A DNA stretch of 64,000 nucleotides from Nocardioides faecalis (GTDB lineage: Bacteria; Actinomycetota; Actinomycetes; Propionibacteriales; Nocardioidaceae), in NCBI RefSeq assembly GCF_018388425.1, contig NZ_CP074406.1, forward strand, positions 372,001-436,000, given 5' to 3'. The notes beneath the pieces are model-generated. The model saw nothing but the letters and a program-made list of their open reading frames with translations, was not told the DNA's origin and ran no database searches. Every line of letters starts with the position of its first letter. The stretch's first letter is position 1. This document shows, piece after piece, positions 45,884-55,603 of this stretch. The translations under genes were made by a program, and so were the position numbers.

Positions 45884-46597
45884 TCAGGCCGAGCGCCTGA
45901 CGGACCAGCGCAGCTCGTCCAGGCCGCGCAGCACCCGCACCCCGTGCGGCACCGGCGTGGCGTCGTACTGCCCGGGGCGGCGCAGCAGCCGGGCGTGCAG
46001 TCCGGCGGCCTGCGCGCCGAGGACGTCGTGGCGCAGCGAGTCGCCGACCATCAGGGTCGTCTCGGGGCTCACGCCCAGCCCGCGGCAGGCGGCCTCGTAG
46101 GCACGCCGGTCGGGCTTGGCGGCGGGCAGTGCGGAGGAGGCGAACACCGCTACGTCCGGGTACAGCAGACCGGTGCGGCGCAGCTTCTCGCTCTGCACGG
46201 CGTGCTCGCCGTTGGTGAGCACGCCGACCCGCAGCCCGGCGCCCAGCGCTGCCTCGATGCTCGCGGCGGCGTCGGCGAAGGCGCGCCACGCGGAGCGGTA
46301 GCAGTCGAGGAAGCCGCCGTACACCTCGTCGGCGAGGGCGTCGTCGGCGAGGTCCCAGCCGGGCAGGAACGCCCGGACCCGCGCCCGGCGGTGCTCGGTG
46401 TAGCTCAGCTCGCGGCGCTGGGCGCGGGGGTAGTGCCGCGCCTCGAGGGTGAACCAGCGCTCCACGAGCGCCTCTGTCTCGGCGGTGTCGCCGCCCAGCC
46501 CGAGCCCCGCCAGCCAGCCGCGCAGCCCTCGCTCGGCGGCGCCCCGGTGGTCGACCAGGGTGTCGTCCAGGTCGAGGAGGAGCGCCCGGAACGTCAT
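45884..46597 (-). CDS. HAD-family hydrolase
   Basis: 237 residues from ATG 46597. HAD motifs I-IV are visible: LLLDLDDTLVDHRG, VGVLTNGE, Lys in PAAKPDR, and MVGDSLRHDVLGA. The helical cap between motifs I and II is typical of subfamily IA. Substrate unknown; this group includes nucleotide and phosphosugar phosphatases. The start is chosen 5 residues before motif I. Confidence 0.88.
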   Translation of the reverse strand: MTFRALLLDLDDTLVDHRGAAERGLRGWLAGLGLGGDTAETEALVERWFTLEARHYPRAQRRELSYTEHRRARVRAFLPGWDLADDALADEVYGGFLDCYRSAWRAFADAAASIEAALGAGLRVGVLTNGEHAVQSEKLRRTGLLYPDVAVFASSALPAAKPDRRAYEAACRGLGVSPETTLMVGDSLRHDVLGAQAAGLHARLLRRPGQYDATPVPHGVRVLRGLDELRWSVRRSA

Positions 46598-46814
46598 GGG
46601 CGAGGAGTCTGCCAGGGGGCTCCGACGGCCCGGAGGGCGCCGCCGTACCGGCGCCTGGGGCCCAAGGGTCAAGCCGACACGCCGGAATCGCGGAAGTTCA
46701 CAGATGAAAACTCTTCCCCATCAGTCACATCTGGCCCTATTGTCACGCACATAGGCGTCCGTGCCTCCGCCGCTGGGGAAGAGCGGCGACGGACGCGCAG
46801 AAAGCGTGGTTGTC
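46598..46814. promoter_or_regulatory. AT-richer divergent region upstream of the BldC-like gene
   Basis: This 217-base gap has an AT-rich stretch (46690-46760) with CAGATG (46701-46706) and CATCTG (46728-46733) as an inverted pair. TATTGT (46738-46743) is a possible -10 for the plus-strand gene. No ORF seen. Confidence 0.4.
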
Positions 46815-47030
46815 ATGGCTCCATCGTCGCGAGAGCGCACCGAGTCCCTGCCCGACCCCAAGTTCCTCACGATCGCCGAGGTCGCGGCCGTGATGCGGGT
46901 GTCGAAGATGACCGTCTACCGCCTGGTCCACAACGGCGACCTGCCGGCGGTGCGGGTGGGACGGTCCTTCCGGGTCACCGAGGAGGACGTCGACGAGTAC
47001 CTCCGCAAGTCGTTCTACTCGGCTGGGTAG
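46815..47030 (+). CDS. BldC/AlpA-type helix-turn-helix protein
   Basis: 71 residues. FLTIAEVAAVMRVSKMTVYR is a MerR-like winged helix-turn-helix, with RVGRSFRVTEEDVDEYL completing the fold. This is the excisionase/BldC architecture without extra domains. Its counterpart in M. tuberculosis is Rv0500A, and a similar gene (bdtA, as I remember it) lies near bldN in Streptomyces. It likely binds DNA cooperatively and regulates developmental or stress genes; targets are unknown. Confidence 0.9.
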   Translation: MAPSSRERTESLPDPKFLTIAEVAAVMRVSKMTVYRLVHNGDLPAVRVGRSFRVTEEDVDEYLRKSFYSAG

Positions 47031-47128
47031 GCGAGGAGGTCTCGGCGCACCGCGGGGTGGGCACTGCCTTCAACACCGCCTTCGGGCCCGTCGACGGACG
47101 CTGATTCCCCGTCTCAGGCCCACCCCGA

Positions 47129-47134
47129 TAGGCT
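47129..47134 (+). promoter_or_regulatory. Possible -10 hexamer TAGGCT for the bS22 gene
   Basis: TAGGCT would start a transcript at about 47141 and give a leader of about 72 bases that holds both hairpins at 47143-47192. No clear -35 box. Confidence 0.4.
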
Positions 47135-47142
47135 GACGCGTG

Positions 47143-47192
47143 CTCCGGGGCATGCCCGGAGGTTCGAGTGTTCCGTCGGGCGAAGCCGCCCG
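47143..47192 (+). promoter_or_regulatory. Two hairpins in the bS22 leader
   Basis: Hairpin 1: CTCCGGG (47143-47149) pairs with CCCGGAG (47155-47161) over a 5-base loop. Hairpin 2: CGGGCG (47177-47182) pairs with CGCCCG (47187-47192) over the loop AAGC. Both precede the ribosome site GAGAGG (47201-47206). The pair suggests a structured leader, perhaps for feedback by the ribosomal protein. Confidence 0.5.
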
Positions 47193-47212
47193 GTGCTCTG
47201 GAGAGGTTCCAC

Positions 47213-47314
47213 GTGGGTTCTGTCATCAAGAAGCGTCGCAAGCGCATGGCGAAGAAGAAGCACCGCAAGCTGCTGAAGAAGACGCGCGTCCAGCGTCGCA
47301 AGCTCGGAAAGTGA
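47213..47314 (+). CDS. Small ribosomal protein bS22 (AURKAIP1/COX24-like), 33 aa
   Basis: GTG 47213, 6 bases after GAGAGG, encodes 33 residues: [20 protein letters not shown] and onward to [10 protein letters not shown]. It is extremely basic. It matches the tiny protein annotated with an AURKAIP1/COX24 domain and identified in mycobacterial ribosomes as bS22; Rv0500B is the M. tuberculosis counterpart as I remember it. It binds 16S rRNA of the small subunit. It stands between the BldC-like gene and the epimerase, as in mycobacteria. ORF callers with a 60-codon limit miss it. Confidence 0.92.
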   Translation: MGSVIKKRRKRMAKKKHRKLLKKTRVQRRKLGK

Positions 47315-47380
47315 CACAGCCGCCGAGGTGATCACCCGGCGCGCGTGAGCGCGCCGGCCTGAACCGAGGGAGTGGGTCGG

Positions 47381-48458
47381 ATGGGTGCCGGTCGCACAGT
47401 CCTTGTCACCGGGGTCTCCCGGGACCTGGGTCGTACGTTCGCGCGCTCGCTCGCAGCCGACCCCGGCGTCGACCGGGTGATCGGCGTCGACGTCATCCCT
47501 CCCCGCGGCGACCTCGGTGATGTCACGTTCGTCCGCGCCGACATCCGCACCCCGGTGATCGCCAAGGTGATCGCCAAGGAGGACGTCGACACGGTCGTCC
47601 ACATGAGTGTCATCGCGACTCCCGGCTCCGCCGGCGGTCGCGGCACCATGAAGGAGCTCAACGTCATCGGGACGATGCAGCTCCTCGCGGCGTGCCAGAA
47701 GTCCGAGCAGGTGCGTCGTCTGGTCGTGAAGTCCTCGACGATCGCGTACGGCGCCAGCAGCCGCGACCCGGCGATGTTCACCGAGGAGATGCAGCCGCGG
47801 CGTCCTGCGCGCACCGGCTACGCCAAGGACGTCATCGAGGTCGAGGGCTACGTCCGCGGCTTCGGTCGTCGGCGACCCGACGTGCAGGTGGCCCTGCTGC
47901 GCTGCGCGAACGTGATCGGCCCGCGCATCGTCAGCCCGCTGACGTCGTACCTGCGCCTGCCGGTGATCCCCACCGTGCTCGGCTTCGACCCGCGCATGCA
48001 GTTCCTGCACGAGTCGGACCTGTACCGCGTGTTGCAGCACGCGGTGCTCAGCGACGTCGCGGGCACCTTCAACGTCGCCGGCGACGGGCCGCTCATGCTG
48101 AGCCAGACGCTGCGCCGGATGGGCCGCCCCAGCGTCCCGGTGCCGGGCATCGCCTTCGGCGGCCTCGGCGCGGCGCTCAAGTCGGCGCGCCTGGCCGACC
48201 TGTCCCCGGAGCTCGTCGCGTTCCTGACCTACGGGCGAGGCGTCGACACGACCCGGATGCGCACCGTGCTCGGTTTCGAGCCGCGCATGAGCACCGCCGA
48301 GGCGCTCCACGAATTCGTCGAGACCCTGCCGCCGGCGCCCAGGCGCTCCGAGCGGGTCCTGGCGGCGCTGGCCGATCGGCTCCCTGCGGTGGACGCCGAC
48401 GGAGAGGTTCCCGCATCCGAACGCCGCTCGCCGCGGCTGAGCGTGGCTGGAGGCGACA

Positions 48459-48466
<8 letters not shown>
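47381..48466 (+). CDS. NAD-dependent epimerase/dehydratase-family protein
   Basis: 361 residues. A Rossmann start TVLVTGVSRDLGRTFARSL with altered glycine spacing, then VDTVVHMSV, SSTIAYG and RCANVIGPR. The usual catalytic Y-x-x-x-K is not clear; the matching region reads GYAKDVIEVEGY. So it belongs to the extended SDR family but may not be a standard UDP-sugar epimerase. It resembles Rv0501 in context. ATG 47381 follows GAGGG. It overlaps the acyltransferase gene by 8 bases. Confidence 0.85.
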
Positions 48467-49703
<1,237 letters not shown>

Positions 49704-49731
49704 GTCGCGCTCCGCTCACGCGCGCACGACG

Positions 49732-49750
49732 CCGCGCACAGGATGCGCGG
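49732..49750. terminator. Hairpin between convergent genes
   Basis: CCGCGCA (49732-49738) pairs with TGCGCGG (49744-49750) over a 5-base loop. There is no T-run, so it may be a weak two-way terminator. Confidence 0.4.
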
Positions 49751-49768
49751 TCAACTGGGTCAGCGCGG

Positions 49769-50977
49769 TCAGCGTGGGGTGAGGCCGAGGCCGCCGAGCA
49801 GTCCGCCGACACCGTCGACGAGGGTGCCGACGAGGCCGCCTTCGTTGTCGGTGGTGCCGGACCCACCGGTCCCGCCCGTGCCGCCGGTGCTTCCGGAGCT
49901 CCCCTTGCTGCCGGAGCCGCCGGACTTCTCGCCCGTCACGCCCTTGGTGACGTTGTTGAGCTTCTCGCCGACCGCGCCGCCGATCGAGGGCGGGCGTTCG
50001 CCGGGCTGTGCCGGGTCGCTGGGAGCGGGGCTCGGCTGCTGCGTGGGCGAGGTCTGAGAGGTGGGCGCGTCGGTCGCCTCACCGCCGCGGGGCTGCTTCT
50101 GCTGCTCGGGGGTCGCCGGCTTGCGGCCGGGCACGGTGACCGAGGCGACCTTCGGCACGTCGCCGCTGAGCACGGCGCTGAGCTGGCGGGTGGCGATCTC
50201 GGGGAGCTCGGCGATGTCCTCGTCGGCACAGGCGGGGCAGGTCTCCCAGGCGGCGACGTCGATCTGCCGCACGGTCTGGGTGGCGGTGACCAGGATCGGT
50301 CGGCTGCCCTCGGGCACGAGCGGGGTGAGCGCGCTGAGCACGTCCATGCTGCTCGTGGTGAAGGCCCGCAGGTCCGCGATGCGCTGCGGGTCCCGGTGGG
50401 TGACGTAGTCCTCGAGGGCGAAGTCGGCGGCCTGGTTCGTCTGGTCGGTGAAGTCCTGCAGCGCCTTGGAGACGGCGTCGGGGCCGGCCTCGCGGGCGAC
50501 AAGCCGCTTCGCCTCGTCCAGTCGCGCCTCGGCGTGGTCGATGAGGCTCTCCGCCTTGGCGCCCTGGTCCCCGCGCAGGTTGGTCTGGGCGTTCTCGATC
50601 GCCCGCTTGACCGGGTAGAGCACGTCGCCGGGCAGCGAGCCCTGCGAGGCCATCGCCATCGAGCCGGACGCCGAGACGACGGCGAACCCGCCGACCAGCG
50701 CGGCCAGGCGACGCTCACGGCTGCCGCGACGCTGGCGCGGCGTCAGCCGGGCGGCAAGGGCCTCCTCGGCGCGCGCGGGCTCGCGCTCGGCGGCGGCGAC
50801 CAGCTGCGCGCGCAGCGAGGTAACGAACTCCGGCCGGGCGGCGGGGGCGGGGACCGCGCGCATCGCGGCGACCAGCTCCAGCAGCTCCTGCTGCCGCTCG
50901 TCGGGGGTGCCCCCTCCGGCGAGGAGGACGTCGAACTCCTCCGCGCTCCGCGACCCCGGGTTCCCGCGCATCACCAT
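49769..50977 (-). CDS. DUF5667 membrane protein, probable partner of the BldN-type sigma factor
   Basis: 402 residues. A cytoplasmic N-terminal ~105 residues, one membrane helix (LAALVGGFAVVSASGSMAMA), and a helical outer domain: LPGDVLYPVKRAIENAQ, the DUF5667 hallmark. A CPAC motif in WETCPACADED and a long Gly/Ser/Thr-rich tail follow. The gene is just downstream of the sigma factor on the same strand. In Streptomyces bldN is followed by rsbN, a membrane anti-sigma factor. By position this protein is the candidate equivalent, although I cannot confirm an anti-sigma domain. Start at 50977 or 50971. Confidence 0.75.
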   Translation of the reverse strand: MVMRGNPGSRSAEEFDVLLAGGGTPDERQQELLELVAAMRAVPAPAARPEFVTSLRAQLVAAAEREPARAEEALAARLTPRQRRGSRERRLAALVGGFAVVSASGSMAMASQGSLPGDVLYPVKRAIENAQTNLRGDQGAKAESLIDHAEARLDEAKRLVAREAGPDAVSKALQDFTDQTNQAADFALEDYVTHRDPQRIADLRAFTTSSMDVLSALTPLVPEGSRPILVTATQTVRQIDVAAWETCPACADEDIAELPEIATRQLSAVLSGDVPKVASVTVPGRKPATPEQQKQPRGGEATDAPTSQTSPTQQPSPAPSDPAQPGERPPSIGGAVGEKLNNVTKGVTGEKSGGSGSKGSSGSTGGTGGTGGSGTTDNEGGLVGTLVDGVGGLLGGLGLTPR

Positions 50978-51092
50978 GTCCGTCCTCGCCCGAGCAGGGC
51001 GTCGTTGCCCCGCATGTCGTGTGAACGGGTCAACGAGGGGTCGGTCCCGGTGGTTACGGACCGATGAGCCAGGGCCACATAGCCCGGATTGC

Positions 51093-51905
51093 TCATCTCA
51101 GGCCCTCCGGCATCAGCTTCGCGAGGTTCCGTACGCCGCGCAGCTGCAGCTGCTTGATGGCGCCGTCGCTGCGGCCGAGGGCGGCTGCGGTCTCGGCGAT
51201 GCTCATCCCCTGCAGGAAGCGCATGACCAGGCAGTCGCGCTGCTCGTTGGGCAGCTTGGTCAGAGACTGCAGCAGGACCTCGTTGGTGAGCCCGGCCAGG
51301 ACCGCGTTCTCCGGGCCCTCCGTGGTGTCATCGTGCTGACCCATGTCATCGGTGGTCAGCTCCAGGCGCGTGCGGCCGGCCTTGAAGTGGTCCGTGGCCA
51401 GGTTGCGCGCGATCGTCATCAGCCAGGCGCCGAAGTCCTTGCCCTGCCAGCGGAACGAGGACATGTTGCGCAGCGCGCGGAAGAAGGTCTCCGAGCACAG
51501 GTCCTCGGCCACCACGACCGAGCGGGTGCGGTAGTAGAGGAAGCGGTAGACCGAGGGCTGGTAGTGGTCGTAGAGCTGCCCGAACGCCTCGGCGTCGCCG
51601 CCGCGGGCGAGCTCGACGAGCCCGATGAGCCGCTCGCGTGCCTCGGGGGAGTCCTCCGAGGAGGCGGCCAGCGTGGCGTCGCCGTACCCGCCCTGCTCCC
51701 GGCCGCGGTCGAAGTCCTCGCCGCCGAGCTCGCTGGTCGCCTCGCTGAGCAGCCAGCCGAAGCCGTCGCGCCGTGCCGGACGCGCTGGGCCGGCGGCGGC
51801 GCCGGCCAGGGCGAGGCTGGGTGCGCAGGTGGGAGGGGTCAGCACGGAGAGCACGGCGGCACGCAGGGCCTCCAGGCCGCGCGCAGTGCTCGTCTCCCCG
51901 GACAT
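51093..51905 (-). CDS. bldN: BldN-type ECF sigma factor with long N-terminal extension
   Basis: 270 residues from ATG 51905, with GGGAGGG 7 bases upstream. Region 2 (ARGGDAEAFGQLYDHYQPSV through WLMTIARNLATDHFK) starts near residue 100. Region 4 (LPNEQRDCLVMRFLQGMSIA, ETAAALGRSDGAIKQLQLRG) ends the protein. The roughly 95-residue extension before region 2 is unusual for ECF factors but fits BldN, which is made as a pro-sigma in Streptomyces. Neighbours (DUF5667 membrane partner, BldC-like HTH and bS22 nearby) agree. BldN controls morphological development in Streptomyces. The role here is unknown. Confidence 0.85.
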   Translation of the reverse strand: MSGETSTARGLEALRAAVLSVLTPPTCAPSLALAGAAAGPARPARRDGFGWLLSEATSELGGEDFDRGREQGGYGDATLAASSEDSPEARERLIGLVELARGGDAEAFGQLYDHYQPSVYRFLYYRTRSVVVAEDLCSETFFRALRNMSSFRWQGKDFGAWLMTIARNLATDHFKAGRTRLELTTDDMGQHDDTTEGPENAVLAGLTNEVLLQSLTKLPNEQRDCLVMRFLQGMSIAETAAALGRSDGAIKQLQLRGVRNLAKLMPEGLR

Positions 51906-51933
51906 GGACCGTCCCTCCCTCTCCCGGCCGGTC

Positions 51934-51970
51934 ATCCTACGGTGAAACTCTTTCGTTTGTTACCCGAAAG
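51934..51970 (-). promoter_or_regulatory. bldN promoter with inverted repeat
   Basis: On the minus strand TAGGAT (51934-51939) is a possible -10 giving a leader of about 22 bases. Upstream, CTTTCG/CGAAAG (plus strand 51950-51955 and 51965-51970) form a perfect 6-bp inverted repeat with a 9-base spacer over the -35 region. The segment is AT-rich for this genome. Confidence 0.5.
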
Positions 51971-52036
51971 TTGCCGAGAGCAGTCCTGGCGGGGAAGCGA
52001 CGAGGCGTGCGGGGGCGTGCCGGGGTTGAGGTCGGC

Positions 52037-52921
52037 TCAGGGCAGGTGCCGGCGCACCTGGTGCCGTACGACGCTGCCGGCGACCGCCGCGCCCACGGTC
52101 GCCGAACCGGCGATGAGCCCCACCCGGGCGGCCTTGCGGCCGGTGCGGTAGTCGTGCACCCGCCAACCGTGCTCGCGGGCATGGGCACGCAGCCTGGCGT
52201 CGGGGTTGATCGCACAGGGGTCGCCGACGAGGCTGAGCATCGGCAGGTCGTTGGCGGAGTCGCTGTAGGCCGAGCAGGCGGCGAGATCCAGGCCCTCCCG
52301 CTGGGCCAGTGCATGCACGGCCACCGCCTTCGCGGGCCCGTGCAGCATCTCGCCGACGAGCCTGCCGGTGTAGACGCCCTCGACGTGCTCGGCGACGGTG
52401 CCCAGGGCACCGGTCAGGCCGAGGCGGCGCGCGATCAGGCTGGCGATCTCGATCGGGGCGGCGGTCACCAGCCACACCCGCTGGCCCTGGTCCAGGTGCA
52501 TCTGCGCCAGCGCCCGTGAGCCCGGCCAGATCCGGTGCGCCATCGCCTCGTCGAAGATCTCCTCGCCCAGCTCCTCCAGCTCGGTGACCGTGTGCCCGGC
52601 GATGAAGGCCAGCGCGGAGTTGCGCGCCTCCGCGACGTGCTCGGGGTCCTCCACCCCGGCGACGCGGAAGTAGGCCTGCTTCCAGGCCGCACCCATGATG
52701 TCGCGGGTGGTGAAGAACTTGCGCCGGTAGAGCCCGCGCGCCAGGTGGAAGATGCTCGCGCCCTGCATCACCGTGTTGTCGACGTCGAAGAACGCCGCCG
52801 AAGTGGCGTCCGCGGGCAGCGCGAGCGCGTTCTCCACCTCGGCCGCCGCGGCCGCGGCCTCGCCGGCGAGCCGGGAGCGTCGTTGCAGGTTGGGCCGGTG
52901 CGAACGGTCCGGGGGCGTCAT
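52037..52921 (-). CDS. HAD-IB family hydrolase (SerB1-like)
   Basis: 294 residues. [11 protein letters not shown] is HAD motif [14 protein letters not shown] motif II, Lys in [10 protein letters not shown], and [12 protein letters not shown] motif IV, typical of the phosphoserine-phosphatase-like IB group. A C-terminal segment ([20 protein letters not shown]) may be a weak membrane helix. It matches Rv0505c (serB1) in position. Such proteins can be phosphatases of lipids or phosphoserine; the substrate is open. Confidence 0.88.
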   Translation of the reverse strand: MTPPDRSHRPNLQRRSRLAGEAAAAAAEVENALALPADATSAAFFDVDNTVMQGASIFHLARGLYRRKFFTTRDIMGAAWKQAYFRVAGVEDPEHVAEARNSALAFIAGHTVTELEELGEEIFDEAMAHRIWPGSRALAQMHLDQGQRVWLVTAAPIEIASLIARRLGLTGALGTVAEHVEGVYTGRLVGEMLHGPAKAVAVHALAQREGLDLAACSAYSDSANDLPMLSLVGDPCAINPDARLRAHAREHGWRVHDYRTGRKAARVGLIAGSATVGAAVAGSVVRHQVRRHLP

Positions 52922-52983
52922 GCGCCAACTCTAGGGAGCCGGGGCGCGCCGCGACCAGGGAACGGCGGACAGGTGCCGCGCAC

Positions 52984-52989
52984 TACGAT
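52984..52989 (+). promoter_or_regulatory. -10 hexamer TACGAT, leaderless start
   Basis: TACGAT ends 7 bases before ATG 52997, in the gap divergent from the HAD-IB gene. Confidence 0.45.
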
Positions 52990-52996
52990 CGATCCC

Positions 52997-53266
52997 ATGG
53001 CAGACGTCGTGGACCCCGGCCAGCAGGGCGCCCCCCGGGTCACCCTGTACGGCCGGCCGGGCTGTCACCTGTGCGACGACGCACGCGCCGTCATCGAGGC
53101 GGTCTGCGCCGAGCTGGGGGAGAGCTGGACCGAGGTCTCGATCGACGACGACCCGCAGCTCGCCGACCGCTTCGCCAACGAGATCCCGGTGACCTTCGTC
53201 GACGGCCGCCAGCACGACTTCTGGCGCGTCGACCCGGTGCGCCTGCGCCGAGCCCTCACCGGCTGA
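52997..53266 (+). CDS. Glutaredoxin-like protein (DUF836 family)
   Basis: 89 residues. VTLYGRPGCHLCDDARAVIE carries the C-x2-C redox site, and EIPVTFVDG is the cis-Pro loop of a thioredoxin fold. DFWRVDPVRLRRAL ends it. It matches Rv0508, which lies just before hemA in M. tuberculosis. Here about 4 kb of glycan genes and rex come between. It may reduce small disulfides; the partner is unknown. Confidence 0.9.
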   Translation: MADVVDPGQQGAPRVTLYGRPGCHLCDDARAVIEAVCAELGESWTEVSIDDDPQLADRFANEIPVTFVDGRQHDFWRVDPVRLRRALTG

Positions 53267-53364
53267 GGCCTCCGCGTCCACAGCCGGCGAGCGCCGGGTG
53301 AAGGTGGGCCGCACGGTTCCGAGGCGGTCCCGAGGGGAGCCGTCGTACGCCGCCGCGCGGCCAC

Positions 53365-53370
53365 TATCCT
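53365..53370 (+). promoter_or_regulatory. -10 hexamer TATCCT
   Basis: TATCCT ends 10 bases before ATG 53381, giving a nearly leaderless transcript for the glycan cassette. No clear -35. Confidence 0.45.
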
Positions 53371-53380
53371 CGTGCGCACC

Positions 53381-53953
53381 ATGGCTTCCGACCTTCTCCC
53401 GGCGCGCTCGCGGGCGCGCCTGCTGCGTCGCGTCCTGGCCGGGGTCGCGGTGCTCGGGGTCCTGGCCGTGCTCGGGCTCAGCCACTCCTTCGGCCGCGCG
53501 GTCCCGACCGGCAACTACCGGCCGCCGCTGCCGCCCGCCGCGCTGTCCACCGGCTGCTTCCCGCTCCCGGGCGACGCCCGGCTCGACCTTCCCCATCAGG
53601 TCCGCTGGGACGGAGACGTCGAGACCGCCACCGGCGTGCGCCGCGAGCTGCGCGGGCAGTACGACCTCCTCGACCGCGACGAGGCGCTCGCCGAGATCGT
53701 CGCCGCCTTCGCCGCCGTGGGCTTCACCGAGCGCTCGCGCACCGACGACGGCGAGACGGTGAGCGTCGAGCTCGGTGACGGCACCCAGCGGGTCGGGCTA
53801 CGGCTGGCGGCGCTGCCTGACACCGATGCGGAGACGCTGGTGCGCGGATCGTTCGTGCTCGACCTGCCGGTGGTGGCGGCCGCCTCGGACGACCCCGTCT
53901 GCGCGGACCCGAAGTCGACCAAGCGCTGGGGAGACAGGAGGCTGCCGCGGTGA
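53381..53953 (+). CDS. Membrane-anchored hypothetical protein
   Basis: About 190 residues. A basic N-terminus and one membrane helix (VLAGVAVLGVLAVLGL, about 19-34) precede an outer domain with two Cys (STGCFPLPGDARL and DPVCADPKS) that could form a disulfide. No family recognised. GTG 53372 is an alternative start. Its stop overlaps the GT-C gene by 4 bases (GTGA), so it is translated with it and probably belongs to the glycosylation cassette. Confidence 0.7.
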   Translation: MASDLLPARSRARLLRRVLAGVAVLGVLAVLGLSHSFGRAVPTGNYRPPLPPAALSTGCFPLPGDARLDLPHQVRWDGDVETATGVRRELRGQYDLLDRDEALAEIVAAFAAVGFTERSRTDDGETVSVELGDGTQRVGLRLAALPDTDAETLVRGSFVLDLPVVAAASDDPVCADPKSTKRWGDRRLPR

Positions 53954-55536
53954 GCCGTTCTCCGCTCGACGAGTCGACCACCGCGTCCGGCGCCCCGGCC
54001 AAAGACGCCGCCGGCGACTCCGCCGCCACCCCGGACGCTGGTACGACGGGGGCCTGGTTCGTGCGCGGGCGCCGGCTGCCACCGCCGATGGTGCTGCTCG
54101 GCTGGCTGGTCGTGGCGCACGTCGTGCTCAAGGCGCTGGTCTACCTCCTCGTCGTCGACTCCCCGCCGCACGGCGACGAGTCGGCCTACCTCAACGCGGC
54201 GATGGCCCTGTCCAACGGGGTGCGCGACCTGTTCGCCCTCAACGGGCCCGACGTCGCCGAGCTGGACCGCAACGTGGTCGCCTCCGGCTGGTTCATGCCC
54301 GGGATGGCGATCGTCGCCGCGCCGCTCTACGTGGTGTTCCCCGACGCCGACATCGCGTTGGTGCGCGCCTACCTCGGCCTCGTCAACCTCGCCCTGTGGC
54401 TGGTCGTGCTGCGCCAGGTGGTGCGCACCCTGGGGCCGCGCTGGGCCGTCGTGCTCGCGATCTTCCCGGGCCTGGTGCCGATGTGGGTGATGTTCACCTT
54501 CGGCGCCTGGGGCGACCTGAATGCCGGCGCGCTCCTGCTCCTCCTGCTGCTGCGGCTCGTGGAGATGTTCCGCGGCATGCGGGCCGGCCGCGGGCCAGGG
54601 GTGCGCGAGGGGCTGGTGATCGGGCTGCTCTCGATCGTCATCCTCTACCTGCGCTCCAGCACGGCGGTGCTGCTCGCCGGCCTCGGCGTGGTGACGCTCG
54701 TCGCCGCCGTCGTCCTGCTGCGCGGCCGGGTCCGGCTGCGCGCGATCGGCGCCGCGCTCGTCGCGGCCGCGGTGTTCGGCGTCCTGCTGGCGCCGTGGTC
54801 GGCGTACGCCTCGCACGTGCTGGGCGCCCGGGTGCTCACCACGACCACGGTGCCCACCGTCAAGGCCAACACGTTCGGCGAGCGGGACCAGGTCTGCTTC
54901 GGCGAGTGTGACCCCGACAGCACGCTGTGGTTCCGGCCGGTGCGCTACGCCCGGGAGGTCGCGCGCGCCACCGGCACCAGCGAGGTCGAGGTGCTGGGAC
55001 AGATGTCCGACCACGCGCTGCGCGACCTCACGCCCGGGCACTACCTGGACCAGGTGGCGCACAACCTCGCCGCCTACAGCCTGATCCCGGCCGTCTTCGT
55101 CAACCACGTGGTGCCCGAGGGCGGTCGCGGCCCGGTGGGCGAGGTCGGTGGCTGGGCGGCGCAGCTGGGCACCTGGCTGCTGTACTACCCGGTCCTGCTG
55201 CTGAGCGCGGCCTCCCTGCTCTCCGTCGCCCGGCGCAGCCTGGAGGCGCGCATGCTCGACGTGCTGGTGAAGCTGTGCCTGGGCGGGCTGCTGGTGCAAC
55301 CGTTCGTGCACGTCGCCGGCGGGCGGTACTGGACCACGGCCGCGCCCTTCTTCGGCCTGGCCGCCGCGATGTACCTGCGTGGGCGTCAGCTGCGGCGTGC
55401 CCCGGCGGCCACCGCCCCGACACCGGCGGCCGACCTGGTCGCGGTGCGGTGGCTCAACCGGATCCAGGTGTCGCTGGCCGTGGCCACCGCGCTGGTGGCC
55501 CTCGCGCTCGCCGTCTCCGTCCTCGTCTTCTGGTGA
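53950..55536 (+). CDS. Polytopic GT-C glycosyltransferase-like membrane protein
   Basis: 528 residues with about ten hydrophobic segments. After a 40-residue Ala/Ser/Thr N-tail comes the first helix (MVLLGWLVVAHVVLKALVYL), then SPPHGDESAYLNAA, where the Asp-Glu pair in the first outer loop matches the acidic site of GT-C enzymes (GT39/ArnT-like). An outer loop around 290-370 holds CFGECDP. Such enzymes move a sugar from a polyprenyl-phosphate carrier onto an outer acceptor. Together with the next two genes it forms a three-component glycosylation system. Confidence 0.83.
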   Translation: MSRSPLDESTTASGAPAKDAAGDSAATPDAGTTGAWFVRGRRLPPPMVLLGWLVVAHVVLKALVYLLVVDSPPHGDESAYLNAAMALSNGVRDLFALNGPDVAELDRNVVASGWFMPGMAIVAAPLYVVFPDADIALVRAYLGLVNLALWLVVLRQVVRTLGPRWAVVLAIFPGLVPMWVMFTFGAWGDLNAGALLLLLLLRLVEMFRGMRAGRGPGVREGLVIGLLSIVILYLRSSTAVLLAGLGVVTLVAAVVLLRGRVRLRAIGAALVAAAVFGVLLAPWSAYASHVLGARVLTTTTVPTVKANTFGERDQVCFGECDPDSTLWFRPVRYAREVARATGTSEVEVLGQMSDHALRDLTPGHYLDQVAHNLAAYSLIPAVFVNHVVPEGGRGPVGEVGGWAAQLGTWLLYYPVLLLSAASLLSVARRSLEARMLDVLVKLCLGGLLVQPFVHVAGGRYWTTAAPFFGLAAAMYLRGRQLRRAPAATAPTPAADLVAVRWLNRIQVSLAVATALVALALAVSVLVFW

Positions 55537-55589
55537 CCCTGCGAGTGGTGCAGTGCACCCGGGGCGCACCCGACGGCGCCCGCGGTGAC

Positions 55590-55595
55590 TAGAGT
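55590..55595 (+). promoter_or_regulatory. -10 hexamer TAGAGT, leaderless start
   Basis: TAGAGT ends 8 bases before ATG 55604 in the 67-base gap after the GT-C gene. Confidence 0.45.
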
Positions 55596-55603
55596 TCCGG
55601 ATC

